Shown here in pieces: positions 45,613-55,196 of a stretch of 64,000 nt of DNA. Made by a program: the position numbers and the translations under genes. How positions within the stretch are numbered: position 1 is the first letter of the stretch; each line of letters starts with the position of its first letter. The notes below the pieces were generated by a model. That model searched no databases, was not told the origin of the DNA, and was given only the letters and a program-made list of their open reading frames with translations. Source of the stretch: CAYFPO01 sp964345035 (GTDB taxonomy: Bacteria; Fidelibacterota; Marinisomatia; SCGC-AAA003-L08; GCA-002704045); the NCBI GenBank assembly GCA_964345035.1, contig CAYFPO010000001.1, positions 1 to 64,000 on the forward strand. Reading direction: 5' to 3'.

Positions 45613-46671
45613 TTAAATATCTCTAAAACTGAATTCTTTATAAAATGCATTGGACTTTTCATCACCAATTTCAAGGAGGGGGTATATGAAAATATTCACT
45701 GGATTATCTGAATAATGTTCCAATTCAAAATCCCTGCCGGTTATGAATTCAACTCGATTCTGGTCCAAATTACCGAAAAAGTAATCTGATTTTGATGGAT
45801 TTTTATCAGCCTCAGAAATGTCTACCGGATACCACCCCTCACCATCAACAAAAAAATCTGCCCAACAGTGGTAACCTCCTATTTTTCCCTGTACTCCATC
45901 TGGTATTGGAAATCCCATATGAAACCGAACAGGAATCTCCAAAGTCCTGCCTATGGACATAAAATAGGAATGATAATCAGTGCAGTTGCCAACACCAATA
46001 TCACAGGCATACAATGAATTTCCATTTCCAAATGTATAATTACCATTTTGGGTTTTTGCAACTTGATACAAATTTACTACATGATCTCTATTGACATTTT
46101 TTCTCCCATACAGGCTGTCTGAATTCATCCAGGGTGCTTTGTAATACAAATCGTCTGTTGTTTTTGGTTTACCATAGTGCATACCGGCCAAAATGAAATC
46201 ATATATTCCTCTCACATCATTTGCTTTTAGATTATTATCATTGATTACTGTATCAAATACTACACCGGTAGGTACGGTTCTGTAAGAACCTAAATATTCT
46301 AACGGATTAACATTTTTATCAAGAATATTACTGTGTTCCACCCTGGTAACATCAAATGTTATTTCAATTATTTCAGAATTAAAGATCCCATCTTCTTTAT
46401 GAATAAATAAGTATGTATTCCTGTGCGTGTTTTCTTCTTTAATTTCATGGGGAAGATTACGGGAATCAATTTTGAGATTTGAGATGGATTGGACCCCATT
46501 GCTTTGAGGGAGTGGAATCCACATTTCCAGTTTCTTTCCATTTGTGGATTCTACTTCAACTGTATAACTAAAATTAAATATTCGTTCTGCTTTTTCAACT
46601 TCCACTATCAAATGTCTGTTAATTGTAATCGCAGAAAACACTAATATCAGAATAATTATAATTTTTTTCAT
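45613..46671 (-). CDS. transglutaminase-like exported protein
   Basis: 352 residues. Signal/anchor helix 3-19. A beta-rich domain (30-150) leads to a papain-like transglutaminase core: Cys in GNCTDYHSYFMSIGR, His in GGYHCWADFF and Asp in YPVDISEADK, the full triad. Family members act as proteases or crosslinkers in the envelope; substrate unknown. It lies 73 bases upstream of the porin start on the same strand. Confidence 0.85.
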   Translation of the reverse strand: MKKIIIILILVFSAITINRHLIVEVEKAERIFNFSYTVEVESTNGKKLEMWIPLPQSNGVQSISNLKIDSRNLPHEIKEENTHRNTYLFIHKEDGIFNSEIIEITFDVTRVEHSNILDKNVNPLEYLGSYRTVPTGVVFDTVINDNNLKANDVRGIYDFILAGMHYGKPKTTDDLYYKAPWMNSDSLYGRKNVNRDHVVNLYQVAKTQNGNYTFGNGNSLYACDIGVGNCTDYHSYFMSIGRTLEIPVRFHMGFPIPDGVQGKIGGYHCWADFFVDGEGWYPVDISEADKNPSKSDYFFGNLDQNRVEFITGRDFELEHYSDNPVNIFIYPLLEIGDEKSNAFYKEFSFRDI

Positions 46672-46935
46672 GTAATTTTTTTCAGGATAAATGGGTATTG
46701 AAATTTAATCGGATATACTCGGCTAAAATCCCTATTGTGGATTTTTAATTTTTTGTTGAGTTTTTGAAACACCGACCGGTGTATTGGTAGATGATTCAAT
46801 TGTATCTCCGGAAATCCTTGTTTTCCATAGGTAGCAAATCTTTATAATTTGTATTATCTGTTCCAAGTAATTTTTATTGTGGGAACATCTTGTAACAATT
46901 AGCATTACAGCACCAATATTTTAAGAAAGGACTCA

Positions 46936-48297
46936 ATGAAAGTTATAAACCATAAAAATCTACTGCCTCTATTTTTATTCGCTTGTACCCTGGCATATCC
47001 CAGTAAAAATGAATTCAGTGAGGCATTTATCCGAGTAGCGGAAAAAGCAAATCCTGCTGTAGTCTCCATTATTTCAGAAACGGTTATAGAAAAGGATTCC
47101 CATTTCTTCTTTAGTCCATGGGGGGGTGAAATGCCTAAACAGGAATTTAAGGGACAATCTCTTGGATCAGGAGTGATTATTAACGGTTTGGAAGGATTAA
47201 TAGTAACCAATAACCATGTAGTAAAAGATGCAGAAGAAATTAAGGTACTCTTAGAAGATAATCGTGAATTGTTAGCTGAAATAGTTGGGACTGATCCATT
47301 ATCTGATATTGCATTGCTGAGGGTAGAATCCAAAAATTTAATTGATGTTGATTTGGGAAATTCTGATGATTTGCAAGTGGGAGAATGGGTGGTAGCCATC
47401 GGAAGTCCATTTGGTGTAAACTTAAATCACACAGTTACTGCTGGAATTGTTAGTGCGGTAGGAAGAAGTGATATTATTTCCCGTAGAAATTTTGAAAACT
47501 TCATTCAGCACGATGCAGCAATAAATCCGGGGAATTCCGGTGGTGCTTTGCTGAATCTTGATGGCGAACTGGTGGGCATAAACACTGCAATTGCAACTGA
47601 AGGTTTCAGCCGTCAAAATGCGGGTGTCGGGTTTGCAATACCCATCAAACAGGTGATGCGTGTTGTAGAAGATTTGATTCGTGAGGGACATGTTACGCGT
47701 GGTTGGCTTGGTGTATCCATTCAAGACATAGATGAACAGATGGCTCGTGCAATGGATCTGGAAATTCGGCAAGGGGCATTAATTGCACAAATTTTGGATG
47801 ACAGCCCTGCAGAAAAATCCGGTTTAGAAAATCAGGATATAATTGTCGAAGTTGATGGGACTGAAGTAGAAAATGCCTCTCATTTGAAAAATTTGATTGC
47901 TTCTGCAAGGCCAAATGAATCCATCAAAGTAAAAATAATTCGTAATGGCATTAAAAAATCATTGAATGTGAGATTGGGTAAACGTCCTGATGAGGAAGAC
48001 CTTGCTGACAGTTTCTCACCGGGTGGTTCTTACGATTTATTGGGACTGAAAGTAGAAAATACAGATGTTGATTTAGAAGATGAAACCGGAGTAAAAATAA
48101 TCGCAGTGAAGGATGGGTCAAATGCAGCGGATGCAGATTTACAAAAAGGTGATATAATTATAAAAATTGGTAAAAAAGGAATTACTTCAATAAAAGAATA
48201 TAAAAACGAATTGAACAACTACCATAAAGGTGAGTCAATTCTGTTATATGTTAAGAGGAATAATTCTTCCCGGTTTGTGGGTCTTGAAATAAATTGA
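46936..48297 (+). CDS. periplasmic serine protease HtrA/DegQ
   Basis: 453 residues. Signal peptide to about 20. The trypsin-like domain has His in VTNNHVV, Asp in DPLSDIALL and Ser in NPGNSGGALL, all intact. Two PDZ domains follow (about 250-335 and 365-450; GWLGVSIQDI and VLLYVKRN region). It degrades or refolds misfolded envelope proteins. AGAAAGGA lies close to the ATG; the 260-base upstream gap shows no clear regulator site. Confidence 0.95.
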   Translation: MKVINHKNLLPLFLFACTLAYPSKNEFSEAFIRVAEKANPAVVSIISETVIEKDSHFFFSPWGGEMPKQEFKGQSLGSGVIINGLEGLIVTNNHVVKDAEEIKVLLEDNRELLAEIVGTDPLSDIALLRVESKNLIDVDLGNSDDLQVGEWVVAIGSPFGVNLNHTVTAGIVSAVGRSDIISRRNFENFIQHDAAINPGNSGGALLNLDGELVGINTAIATEGFSRQNAGVGFAIPIKQVMRVVEDLIREGHVTRGWLGVSIQDIDEQMARAMDLEIRQGALIAQILDDSPAEKSGLENQDIIVEVDGTEVENASHLKNLIASARPNESIKVKIIRNGIKKSLNVRLGKRPDEEDLADSFSPGGSYDLLGLKVENTDVDLEDETGVKIIAVKDGSNAADADLQKGDIIIKIGKKGITSIKEYKNELNNYHKGESILLYVKRNNSSRFVGLEIN

Positions 48298-48328
48298 TAA
48301 TAATTTGGCGGATTGAGTCAGAAAAAAA

Positions 48329-48529
48329 CTACAACGATTTCAGCTTAAAATAAATTTTATAGAGATACACAACCAGTCCCACACAGAAAATCAAACTGGC
48401 ACCTCCCAAAGTGAACAGGAAAACACCATTGGTTGCAGTATCTTTTCCTTGTAAACACCATACGCCAAACCAACCTGAAAACAGAGTTGCAATCCCAATA
48501 AAAAATATATGAAATTTCTTAATGGACAT
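48329..48529 (-). CDS. small two-helix membrane protein of the oxidase cluster
   Basis: 66 residues from the ATG at 48529 (MSIKKFHIFFIGIATLFSGW). A longer reading from 48580 would overlap the cox4 gene by 60 bases and is less likely. Two membrane helices (8-26 and 36-58). It overlaps the cox4 stop by 11 bases and ends the cox operon. No family recognised; small membrane proteins in this place usually assist oxidase assembly. Confidence 0.6.
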   Translation of the reverse strand: MSIKKFHIFFIGIATLFSGWFGVWCLQGKDTATNGVFLFTLGGASLIFCVGLVVYLYKIYFKLKSL

Positions 48530-48854
48530 TTTCTGTATTCTGATTGATGAGTGGAGATAGTTCGCCTGCATTGTTTTCAAAAGTAAAAATTGGAATTGCC
48601 ATTAATACGACAAAAAAGGCAACTGTTAGCACTAATACAAAATAAATTAATTTCTTTTCATGGTTTAAATGCATAAAATAATTTGCCACCAATCCACCTT
48701 TTACGGAAGCAATGACCAATGCCAAAAACAATGCTAATCCTGCACCTACTTCCCAATAGGATGCCCAAACAGTTATAACGGTGAACACAAATAATAATGC
48801 TCCAATAATCCAATACAATTTCTGATGTTTTTTTATCTCTTCAAAATTATTCAT
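48519..48854 (-). CDS. cytochrome c oxidase subunit IV (caa3-type)
   Basis: 111 residues, three membrane helices, with the COX4_pro pattern: HQKLYWIIGALLFVFTVITV, ASVKGGLVANYFMHLNHEKK and LTVAFFVVLMA. The start ATG at 48854 has AGGAGA five bases upstream and lies eight bases after the cox3 stop; an earlier in-frame ATG (48899) would begin inside cox3. Confidence 0.88.
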   Translation of the reverse strand: MNNFEEIKKHQKLYWIIGALLFVFTVITVWASYWEVGAGLALFLALVIASVKGGLVANYFMHLNHEKKLIYFVLVLTVAFFVVLMAIPIFTFENNAGELSPLINQNTENVH

Positions 48855-48862
48855 AGTCTCTC

Positions 48863-49456
48863 CTACATTAAATAAATTGTTGGGAACAGGAAAATCCAAA
48901 CCAAATCAACAAAATGCCAATATAATCCGGCAACCTCTATTCGATTAATAAACTGTTGGGGCTTTTCTTTCCACATATTTGCTCCCGGTCCCCAGAAGTA
49001 TCCATTCACAATGATTCCACCCAAAACGTGAAGTCCATGCAGACCTGTCATTGTAAAATATAATGCAAAGAAAGTATTGGTTGCCGGGACATGATTATGT
49101 TGAAATTTGGGTATATACTCCCAGCCGATCTTCACCACAAGAAATATTAATGCCAAAAGTATGGTTAATCCCATATACACCCTGAAATTTTTAAAATTAT
49201 CCAATTTCAGACTTACCCATGCCATGACCATTGTCACACTGGATGCAATCAAAACAAAAGTATTAAACATCCCAATGGGGACACTGACTTCGTGGGATTG
49301 TACCGGCCAGCTTAACGCACCCATTCTTAAAACAATATAAGAAGAAAACAATGCACCAAAAAGCATCACTTCCGATGCAAGGAATAACCATATCCCCAAT
49401 TTGGGATTTGCTAATCCGGTATCTTCTCTTATTTCTACAGTATAAGGTATTTCCAT
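48863..49456 (-). CDS. cytochrome c oxidase subunit III
   Basis: 197 residues, the short five-helix form. The helix starting GIWLFLASEVMLFGALFSSY and TGLHGLHVLGGIIVNGYFW match the family, including the conserved Glu and His. It stabilises subunit I and the D-channel. Ends ten bases from cox4. Confidence 0.94.
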   Translation of the reverse strand: MEIPYTVEIREDTGLANPKLGIWLFLASEVMLFGALFSSYIVLRMGALSWPVQSHEVSVPIGMFNTFVLIASSVTMVMAWVSLKLDNFKNFRVYMGLTILLALIFLVVKIGWEYIPKFQHNHVPATNTFFALYFTMTGLHGLHVLGGIIVNGYFWGPGANMWKEKPQQFINRIEVAGLYWHFVDLVWIFLFPTIYLM

Positions 49457-49489
49457 TTTACACCTGCTCCTGATTTAAATTTTTATTCT

Positions 49490-50329
49490 TTACCAATCTT
49501 CGTCACCCCAATCATCTTCATCTTCTTCTATTTCTTCAGCTTTAACATCCAGCCAGGCTTGAAATTCTTCTTCGGTTTCAACAGTCAGAAAACCACGCAT
49601 CCTGTAATGTGAGTTTCCACATAATTGAGCACAGGAAATTTCATATCCCATACCTTCTCTGGCAGTTCCTTCAACTTTTTCAAGAAACTCTGCACTGGTT
49701 AAGTTGGGTGTGAAATAAATTGGTATCATTAATCCCGGAATCGCATCCTGTTTGATCCTCATTTCATTAAGTGCAAACCCATGAATAACATCTTTAGATG
49801 TGATATATAATAATGTTTTTTTATTCACCGGAAGATGGAGTTGATTTACTGTCCAGATGTCATCAGCACCAAAACCATCACGATCCAGGCCAACCGGGTT
49901 AGACTCTTCATCTACAAGTTCAGGTCTAGTTTGACCAAATACACCGTCTGCTCCAGGATAATGTATATTCCAGGCAAATTGCTGTGCTACAATTCTTACT
50001 GGAAGAGAATCTTTGGTTTCCGGTAATTCGTTTTTAAAATCTGCCCAAATAGGAAACGCAAAACCGACAAGCAATATTACCTCTATTACAGCTACTGCAC
50101 CTTCCAGATAAGAAGATAAGTGACTTTTGACTCCGCGATAATCTGCATTTGGATTTTTTGTACTTCTGAATTTAAATAAAGTGTACAGATAAAAACCGCC
50201 CCATCCAACAAAGAGAATCAGCATCAGCCAATGTACCCATCCGATCATTACATCTATTTCGGGAGCACGCTCTGAAGCTGCAATTGGTAATCCCAAATAG
50301 TCACTTAATTTTCCTAAAGCATCAATCAT
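49490..50329 (-). CDS. cytochrome c oxidase subunit II (CuA) with acidic-Trp tail
   Basis: 279 residues. Two membrane helices (about 28-52 and 75-95). The CuA domain is complete: HGFALNEMRIKQD (His), then CAQLCGNSHYRMRG with both Cys, His and Met ligands. No CxxCH, so unlike true caa3 it has no fused cytochrome c and needs an external donor. The C-terminus is EEDEDDWGDEDW, an acidic tail not part of the family and nearly identical to that of the octaheme cytochrome at 57012. Confidence 0.95.
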   Translation of the reverse strand: MIDALGKLSDYLGLPIAASERAPEIDVMIGWVHWLMLILFVGWGGFYLYTLFKFRSTKNPNADYRGVKSHLSSYLEGAVAVIEVILLVGFAFPIWADFKNELPETKDSLPVRIVAQQFAWNIHYPGADGVFGQTRPELVDEESNPVGLDRDGFGADDIWTVNQLHLPVNKKTLLYITSKDVIHGFALNEMRIKQDAIPGLMIPIYFTPNLTSAEFLEKVEGTAREGMGYEISCAQLCGNSHYRMRGFLTVETEEEFQAWLDVKAEEIEEDEDDWGDEDW

Positions 50330-50354
50330 AAATATAATTCCTTATTTGATTCAA

Positions 50355-50570
50355 TTATTGTGAATTTTGTTTTGTTCTCTTTCGCAAATAATAAATAAAC
50401 CCCACAAAACTGCAAAGTACACTCCCTGTTACTGCAAGCAAAGTAATAATTGCCATGTTCATTCCCTGTGCAATAGGAGAGTCAGCACTTACCCCATAAC
50501 AAACACTGCAGGCAGCCGATATCTGTGGTAGCAAAAAAATACTAAATAAAATTAAGGATTTTATTGTCAT
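50355..50570 (-). CDS. small CxxC membrane protein of the cox operon
   Basis: 71 residues: signal-like helix (1-19), AACSVCYG with a CxxC, then a membrane helix (38-62). It overlaps the cox1 stop by four bases and precedes cox2 by 25. The CxxC in the periplasm suggests a role in copper handling or thiol chemistry, but this is inference. Confidence 0.7.
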   Translation of the reverse strand: MTIKSLILFSIFLLPQISAACSVCYGVSADSPIAQGMNMAIITLLAVTGSVLCSFVGFIYYLRKRTKQNSQ

Positions 50571-52282
50571 GATTGATTTTGCGGTAAATAATCACTTGAA
50601 TTACCCGGAACACTGTATTCATAGGAATCCCTGTGTACTACCGGTTCAACAGCAAAATTTCCATGACCTATTGGCGGTGATGTTGTAGCTGCCCATTCCA
50701 GAGTTGTAGCTTCCCAATGATTATCCTTTGCATCCTTTTCTTTTCTTAAACTGATAACCAAATTAACAATGAAGATCAATTGAGCAGCTCCCAAAATCCA
50801 TGCTGAGTAAGACATTATTTCGTTCATCCATAATACATCCTGTGCGTGTGCATAAGTTTGACCACCGTCTGCTAACCTTCTGGAAACACCAGCCGTCCCC
50901 TGTATCAACATTGGCAGAAAAATTCCATTCATTGCAATAAAGGAGATTAAGAAATGCAACTTTCCCAATGCTTCATTCATTGTTTTTCCTGTAATTTTAG
51001 GAAACCAGAAATATATCCCGCCTAACAGAGCAAAAATTGTTCCAGGGGCTACAACATAATGGAAATGACTAATGACATATAAAGTATCATGTAAATGCAT
51101 ATCCGTTGGTGCAAGACCCAAAGGCAGTCCTGTCAATCCGCCGATTCCAAACATTGGTAAAAATCCCAATGCAAACAGCATCGGTGTATTAAATCGTATA
51201 GAACCGCCCCAGAGTGATATAAACATTGCAGTCAGTATTATAACTGATGGTATTGATATGATCATCGTAGTAGTCTGGAAAAATGCTCCCATTGCAGAAC
51301 CCATTCCGGTCATAAACATATGATGTGCCCAAACTATGAAAGACATGAATCCAAGAAATATTGCAGCATAAACCATGGATTTATATCCCCACAATGGTTT
51401 CCGTGTATTGTTTGTTAAAATTTCAGCAACAATACCCATTGCAGGCAGGATCAAAATATACACCTCTGGATGTGCAAGGAACCAGAATAGATGCTGCCAA
51501 AGCAGAGGTGTGCCGCCCCCACTCACATTCACCGGTTCTCCACCTACCACCAATCCTGATGGCATAAAAAAGCTTGACCCTGCTAGCCGATCCATTAATT
51601 GCATTACACCTGCGGCTTCTAGTGGCGGAAATGCCAAAAGTAATAAAAATGCTGTGACCAGCTGTGCCCAGACAAAAAATGGAAGGCGCATCCAGGTCAT
51701 CCCTTTTGCACGCAATTGGATGATTGTTACCAAAAAGTTAATTGACCCTAATAAAGATGATGTAATCAGAAAAACCATTCCAAACAACCAGTATGTCTGT
51801 CCGGTTGTTGCGATGCCGGCAAGTGGTGGATAGGATGTCCAACCCGAATTTGCTGCCCCACCCGGTAAAAAGAAACTTGAAAGCATAACCACACCACCAA
51901 TAAAATAAACCCAGTAACTTGCCATATTCAATTTAGGGAAAGCCATATCCGGTGCACCGATCTGAAGCGGCACTACATAGTTTCCAAATGCACCTACTGC
52001 AAGAGGAACCACTCCTAAAAATACCATAATAGTTCCGTGCATTGCTCCAAATGAATTATACATATCCGGCGACAGAAGTCCGCCATCTCCAAGCAGGTAA
52101 CCTACAATAGGAACAGGTGTGTCTGGGTATGCTAATTGCCACCGCATTATCAGCATTAGACAGAAGCCAAACAATAAAAAACAAAGACTGGTAATTCCAT
52201 ATTGAATGCCAATCACCTTATGATCTACTGAAAAAATGTACTTTCTTATAAAACTTTCTTTTTGATGGTCATTATTATTCAA
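50567..52282 (-). CDS. cytochrome c oxidase subunit I
   Basis: 571 residues, twelve helices. Haem-copper ligands: His in AMHGTIMVF, the HPEVYILILP loop with the His-Tyr cofactor and the A1-type Glu, HHMFMTG, and LISHFHYVVAPG near the end. The K-channel helix TMIISIPSVIILTAMF has Ile where Lys (PTGIK) stands in Paracoccus-type enzymes. It reduces O2 and pumps protons. Start ATG; overlaps the small CxxC gene and is 20 bases downstream of ctaB. Confidence 0.96.
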   Translation of the reverse strand: MNNNDHQKESFIRKYIFSVDHKVIGIQYGITSLCFLLFGFCLMLIMRWQLAYPDTPVPIVGYLLGDGGLLSPDMYNSFGAMHGTIMVFLGVVPLAVGAFGNYVVPLQIGAPDMAFPKLNMASYWVYFIGGVVMLSSFFLPGGAANSGWTSYPPLAGIATTGQTYWLFGMVFLITSSLLGSINFLVTIIQLRAKGMTWMRLPFFVWAQLVTAFLLLLAFPPLEAAGVMQLMDRLAGSSFFMPSGLVVGGEPVNVSGGGTPLLWQHLFWFLAHPEVYILILPAMGIVAEILTNNTRKPLWGYKSMVYAAIFLGFMSFIVWAHHMFMTGMGSAMGAFFQTTTMIISIPSVIILTAMFISLWGGSIRFNTPMLFALGFLPMFGIGGLTGLPLGLAPTDMHLHDTLYVISHFHYVVAPGTIFALLGGIYFWFPKITGKTMNEALGKLHFLISFIAMNGIFLPMLIQGTAGVSRRLADGGQTYAHAQDVLWMNEIMSYSAWILGAAQLIFIVNLVISLRKEKDAKDNHWEATTLEWAATTSPPIGHGNFAVEPVVHRDSYEYSVPGNSSDYLPQNQS

Positions 52283-52302
52283 CTTTTACCTCCTGAATTA
52301 AT

Positions 52303-53178
52303 CTAAATAAAAAATAAATCAAAAATTATCAAAAATAAAATGACCGGCTGATACACAATTGAAGTCAATAATAGTTTTTTTGCTCTCGAATTATTCAATT
52401 GCTTAATCATTTTTATACTGACTATTAAAAATACTCCGCCGGCGATTAACATTCCGACAAAATATAATACGCCAAGTAATCCTATCATTGCAGGTAAAAG
52501 ACTTGTTATTACCATCGCGAGTGTAAAAATACCGATATGCCATTTTAACCTGTTTTCAAAGTTTTCTCCCGTGGTTATCATTTTAAACCCTGCTTTGCCA
52601 TAGTCTTCACGGTACAGCCAAGCAATTGAAAGAAAATGCGGTATCTGCCAGAAAAAAAGTATCCCAAATAAAATCCATGCACCAACTCCGATACTACCAG
52701 TAGCAGCAACCCAGCCCCCCAAAGAAGGTAATGCGCCGGGAATAGCACCAACGAGAGTATTCAATTCAGATTTTCTTTTCATTGGTGTATAAACAAACAG
52801 GTACAATAAAATTGTTGCAAGGGATAATAATCCTGTAAATGGATTCACAAAAATTAATAATTCACTCACTCCCAGAATGGAAACTGTAACACCCAGAAAC
52901 AATGCATGGCTGGATTTTATTTTTCCTGATGGAATGGGCCTGTTTTTTGTTCTTTTCATCTGAGCATCGAGACCAGCCTCCAAATATTCATTCAATGAGC
53001 TTACACCTGCTGAAGATAAAGCAGATCCAAGAATTAAATGAAAAATAAGAATGAAATCAATTGATGCTGTAGTCTGAGAAGCACCTAAGATATACCCAAC
53101 CAGAGTGGTGATTAAAACCAATAAAGTAATATCCGGTTTCGTAAGCTCCCAAAAAGCACCTAATGTCGTCTTGTTCAA
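52303..53178 (-). CDS. ctaB: haem O synthase (protohaem IX farnesyltransferase)
   Basis: 291 residues, seven to nine helices, UbiA family. The first Asp-rich motif is NEYLEAGLDAQMKRTKNRP and the second region YREDYGKAGFKM. It attaches the farnesyl tail to haem b to give haem O for the oxidase. First gene of the cox operon, upstream of cox1. Confidence 0.93.
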   Translation of the reverse strand: MNKTTLGAFWELTKPDITLLVLITTLVGYILGASQTTASIDFILIFHLILGSALSSAGVSSLNEYLEAGLDAQMKRTKNRPIPSGKIKSSHALFLGVTVSILGVSELLIFVNPFTGLLSLATILLYLFVYTPMKRKSELNTLVGAIPGALPSLGGWVAATGSIGVGAWILFGILFFWQIPHFLSIAWLYREDYGKAGFKMITTGENFENRLKWHIGIFTLAMVITSLLPAMIGLLGVLYFVGMLIAGGVFLIVSIKMIKQLNNSRAKKLLLTSIVYQPVILFLIIFDLFFI

Positions 53179-53396
53179 ATGTTTAATTATTTGGATGTAA
53201 ATTGAAATTATGTGTAGTATAATAAATTTTGCTGAATTCCTACCGTTTCAAAACCTATAATTTAAAACAAATGATTTCATCACTCAAGAGACAAAATCAA
53301 AATAAATGACTATCCTTCATGTTGTTCTATGTTTTTAAACTCTCGTAAATTTTAGTAGATAATTCAATTAATTTTTAGATATTAGAAGGAGTAAGA

Positions 53397-54110
53397 ATGA
53401 ACCGTACAAAAACAATTATCTATGTACTGACAGTGGTATTTGGTATCACTCAATTATCAGCAGGAACATTGTCAGGTATAGTTAATTTCGATGGAAAACC
53501 ACCTAAAAAGAAAACACTTAAAATGGACGCTGATCCAAAATGCGGCAGTTCCCATAATGAACCCGTATATAAACAAAGTTTTATTGTAGATGAAAAAAAC
53601 AACCTGGCAAATGTAATAGTATATTTAAAAAATGCTAAATATTCGGGAAAAACACCTGCAGATCCTGCAGTCCTGGATCAAATTGGTTGTTTGTACTTTC
53701 CTCATGTTATGGGAATGATGAATGGACAGGAATTGCTCATAAAAAACAGTGACCCAACATTACATAATGTTCACGGTTTACCTAAGGAAAACAGAGAGTT
53801 CAATTTTGCAATGCCAAGCGTAGTTAAGGAAAAGAAACTCACATTGGAAAAATCAGAGGATGTATTTAAGATTAAATGTGATGTACACCCATGGATGAAT
53901 GCTTATGTGCAGGTATTTGACCATCCGTATTTTGCTGTAACTAATGCAGATGGTTCATTTAAGATTGAAAATATTCCACCCGGTAATTATGAAGTAATTG
54001 CGTGGCAGGAAAAATTCAAAAAAAGTCCATTATCTGCAAATGTTACCATTGGGGATGGTGAATCCACCCAGAATTTTACATTCATAAAACCCACCAAGAA
54101 AAAGAAATAA
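53397..54110 (+). CDS. exported cupredoxin-like protein with carboxypeptidase-regulatory-like domain
   Basis: 237 residues. Signal peptide to about 22. The first domain is plastocyanin/methylamine-utilisation-like: His in TLHNVHG and Cys-His-Met in IKCDVHPWM, the type 1 copper ligands, are all present. The last 60 residues (FAVTNADGSFKIENIPPGNYEVIAW) are a beta-sandwich regulatory-like domain. It could be the electron donor to CoxB, or copper storage; undetermined. It diverges from the ctaB-cox operon. Confidence 0.75.
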   Translation: MNRTKTIIYVLTVVFGITQLSAGTLSGIVNFDGKPPKKKTLKMDADPKCGSSHNEPVYKQSFIVDEKNNLANVIVYLKNAKYSGKTPADPAVLDQIGCLYFPHVMGMMNGQELLIKNSDPTLHNVHGLPKENREFNFAMPSVVKEKKLTLEKSEDVFKIKCDVHPWMNAYVQVFDHPYFAVTNADGSFKIENIPPGNYEVIAWQEKFKKSPLSANVTIGDGESTQNFTFIKPTKKKK

Positions 54111-54126
54111 ATATTTACAAACCCAT

Positions 54127-54157
54127 AAAAAGGTGGAGGTAATTCTTCACCTTTTTT
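54127..54157 (+). terminator. terminator-like hairpin abutting ctaA
   Basis: AAAAAGGTG (54127-54135) pairs with CACCTTTTT (54148-54156) and runs into a T-tract that touches the ATG at 54158. It ends the cupredoxin transcript, or attenuates reading into ctaA. Confidence 0.65.
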
Positions 54158-55153
54158 ATGTACGGAATAAATACAGTGAATACATCCCAAAATTGGTTAC
54201 ATAGATTTGCAGTGTTTACTGCATGCTGTACCTTCATTTTGATCTTTATCGGTGGATTGGTAAAAAGCACTGAATCGGGGCTTGCAGTGCCGGATTGGCC
54301 TACAACTTATGGTGAAAATATGTTCACATTTCCACTATCATCAATGGTTGGAGGGATTCTATATGAGCACAGTCATCGTCTTGCAGCTTCGTTTGTGGGT
54401 TTCTGCATTCTCATATTGGCATTCTGGATTGGATTCACCGATCAGAAAAAGTCTCTGAAAATTTTGGGGTATTCAACTCTTGTTGCTGTAATCACACAAG
54501 GAATTCTTGGTGGATTGACTGTACTATATTTTCTTCCAGCATGGATATCTGCCACACACGGGACACTCGCACAAATCACTTTTTGCTTAACAATTTCCAT
54601 AGCTGTAATCACATCCGGTCAATGGAAAAAAACCGAAAATTTATCAGTGTCTGTTTCCGTCAAAATTTGGTCTTTAATTTCTACCGGTGCTATCTGGCTG
54701 CAATTAGTGATCGGAGCAATAATGCGTCATACAGAATCCGGACTCGCTGCGTTGGACTTTCCAACTATGAATGGAAAATTGTTACCGTCATTTTCAGAAA
54801 CTACATTAAATGAAATTAATACTAATCGAATGCTTCTAAGTTTTGACAATTTTCTGGAATTAGAAATCATCACTAAAGGACAGTTATTTGTACACTTTCT
54901 CCATCGTACCTGGGGATATGTGGTATTTTTACTGGTGGGGTACTATGTAATAAGGATTCTTAGGTTTACTTCACTCCCTCGTTTCATTAAAATGTCAGCT
55001 ATGTTTCTTGGTGTGTTGCTCGTTACTCAAATTGGATTAGGCGCTATGACAGTATTAACCCATAAAGCTGTTTTTATTACCACCCTCCATGTCAGTAATG
55101 GTGCAGCAGTCCTGGGATTTTGTTATTTTATCAGTTTATGGAATTATAGATAA
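54158..55153 (+). CDS. ctaA: haem A synthase (CtaA/Cox15)
   Basis: 331 residues, eight helices in two homologous halves. Conserved ESGLAVPDWPTTYGEN, EHSHRLAASFVGF, then second half RHTESGLAALDFPTMNG and HFLHRTWGYVVFL with haem His pairs. It oxidises haem O to haem A. The ATG sits on the T-tract of a hairpin; a GTG at 54176 (GGA nine bases upstream) is an alternative start giving MNTSQNWLHR. Confidence 0.93.
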   Translation: MYGINTVNTSQNWLHRFAVFTACCTFILIFIGGLVKSTESGLAVPDWPTTYGENMFTFPLSSMVGGILYEHSHRLAASFVGFCILILAFWIGFTDQKKSLKILGYSTLVAVITQGILGGLTVLYFLPAWISATHGTLAQITFCLTISIAVITSGQWKKTENLSVSVSVKIWSLISTGAIWLQLVIGAIMRHTESGLAALDFPTMNGKLLPSFSETTLNEINTNRMLLSFDNFLELEIITKGQLFVHFLHRTWGYVVFLLVGYYVIRILRFTSLPRFIKMSAMFLGVLLVTQIGLGAMTVLTHKAVFITTLHVSNGAAVLGFCYFISLWNYR

Positions 55154-55156
55154 AAA

Positions 55157-55180
55157 TAAAGGGCTCCGTAGAGCCCTTTA
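55157..55180 (-). terminator. terminator between ctaA and the 330-residue gene
   Basis: TAAAGGGCTC (55157-55166) pairs perfectly with GAGCCCTTTA (55171-55180) around CGTA. On the minus strand it is followed by TTTTTATC, so it ends the 55197-56189 gene; on the plus strand the T-run is weak. Confidence 0.85.
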
Positions 55181-55196
55181 TCAATCAACAACAAAA

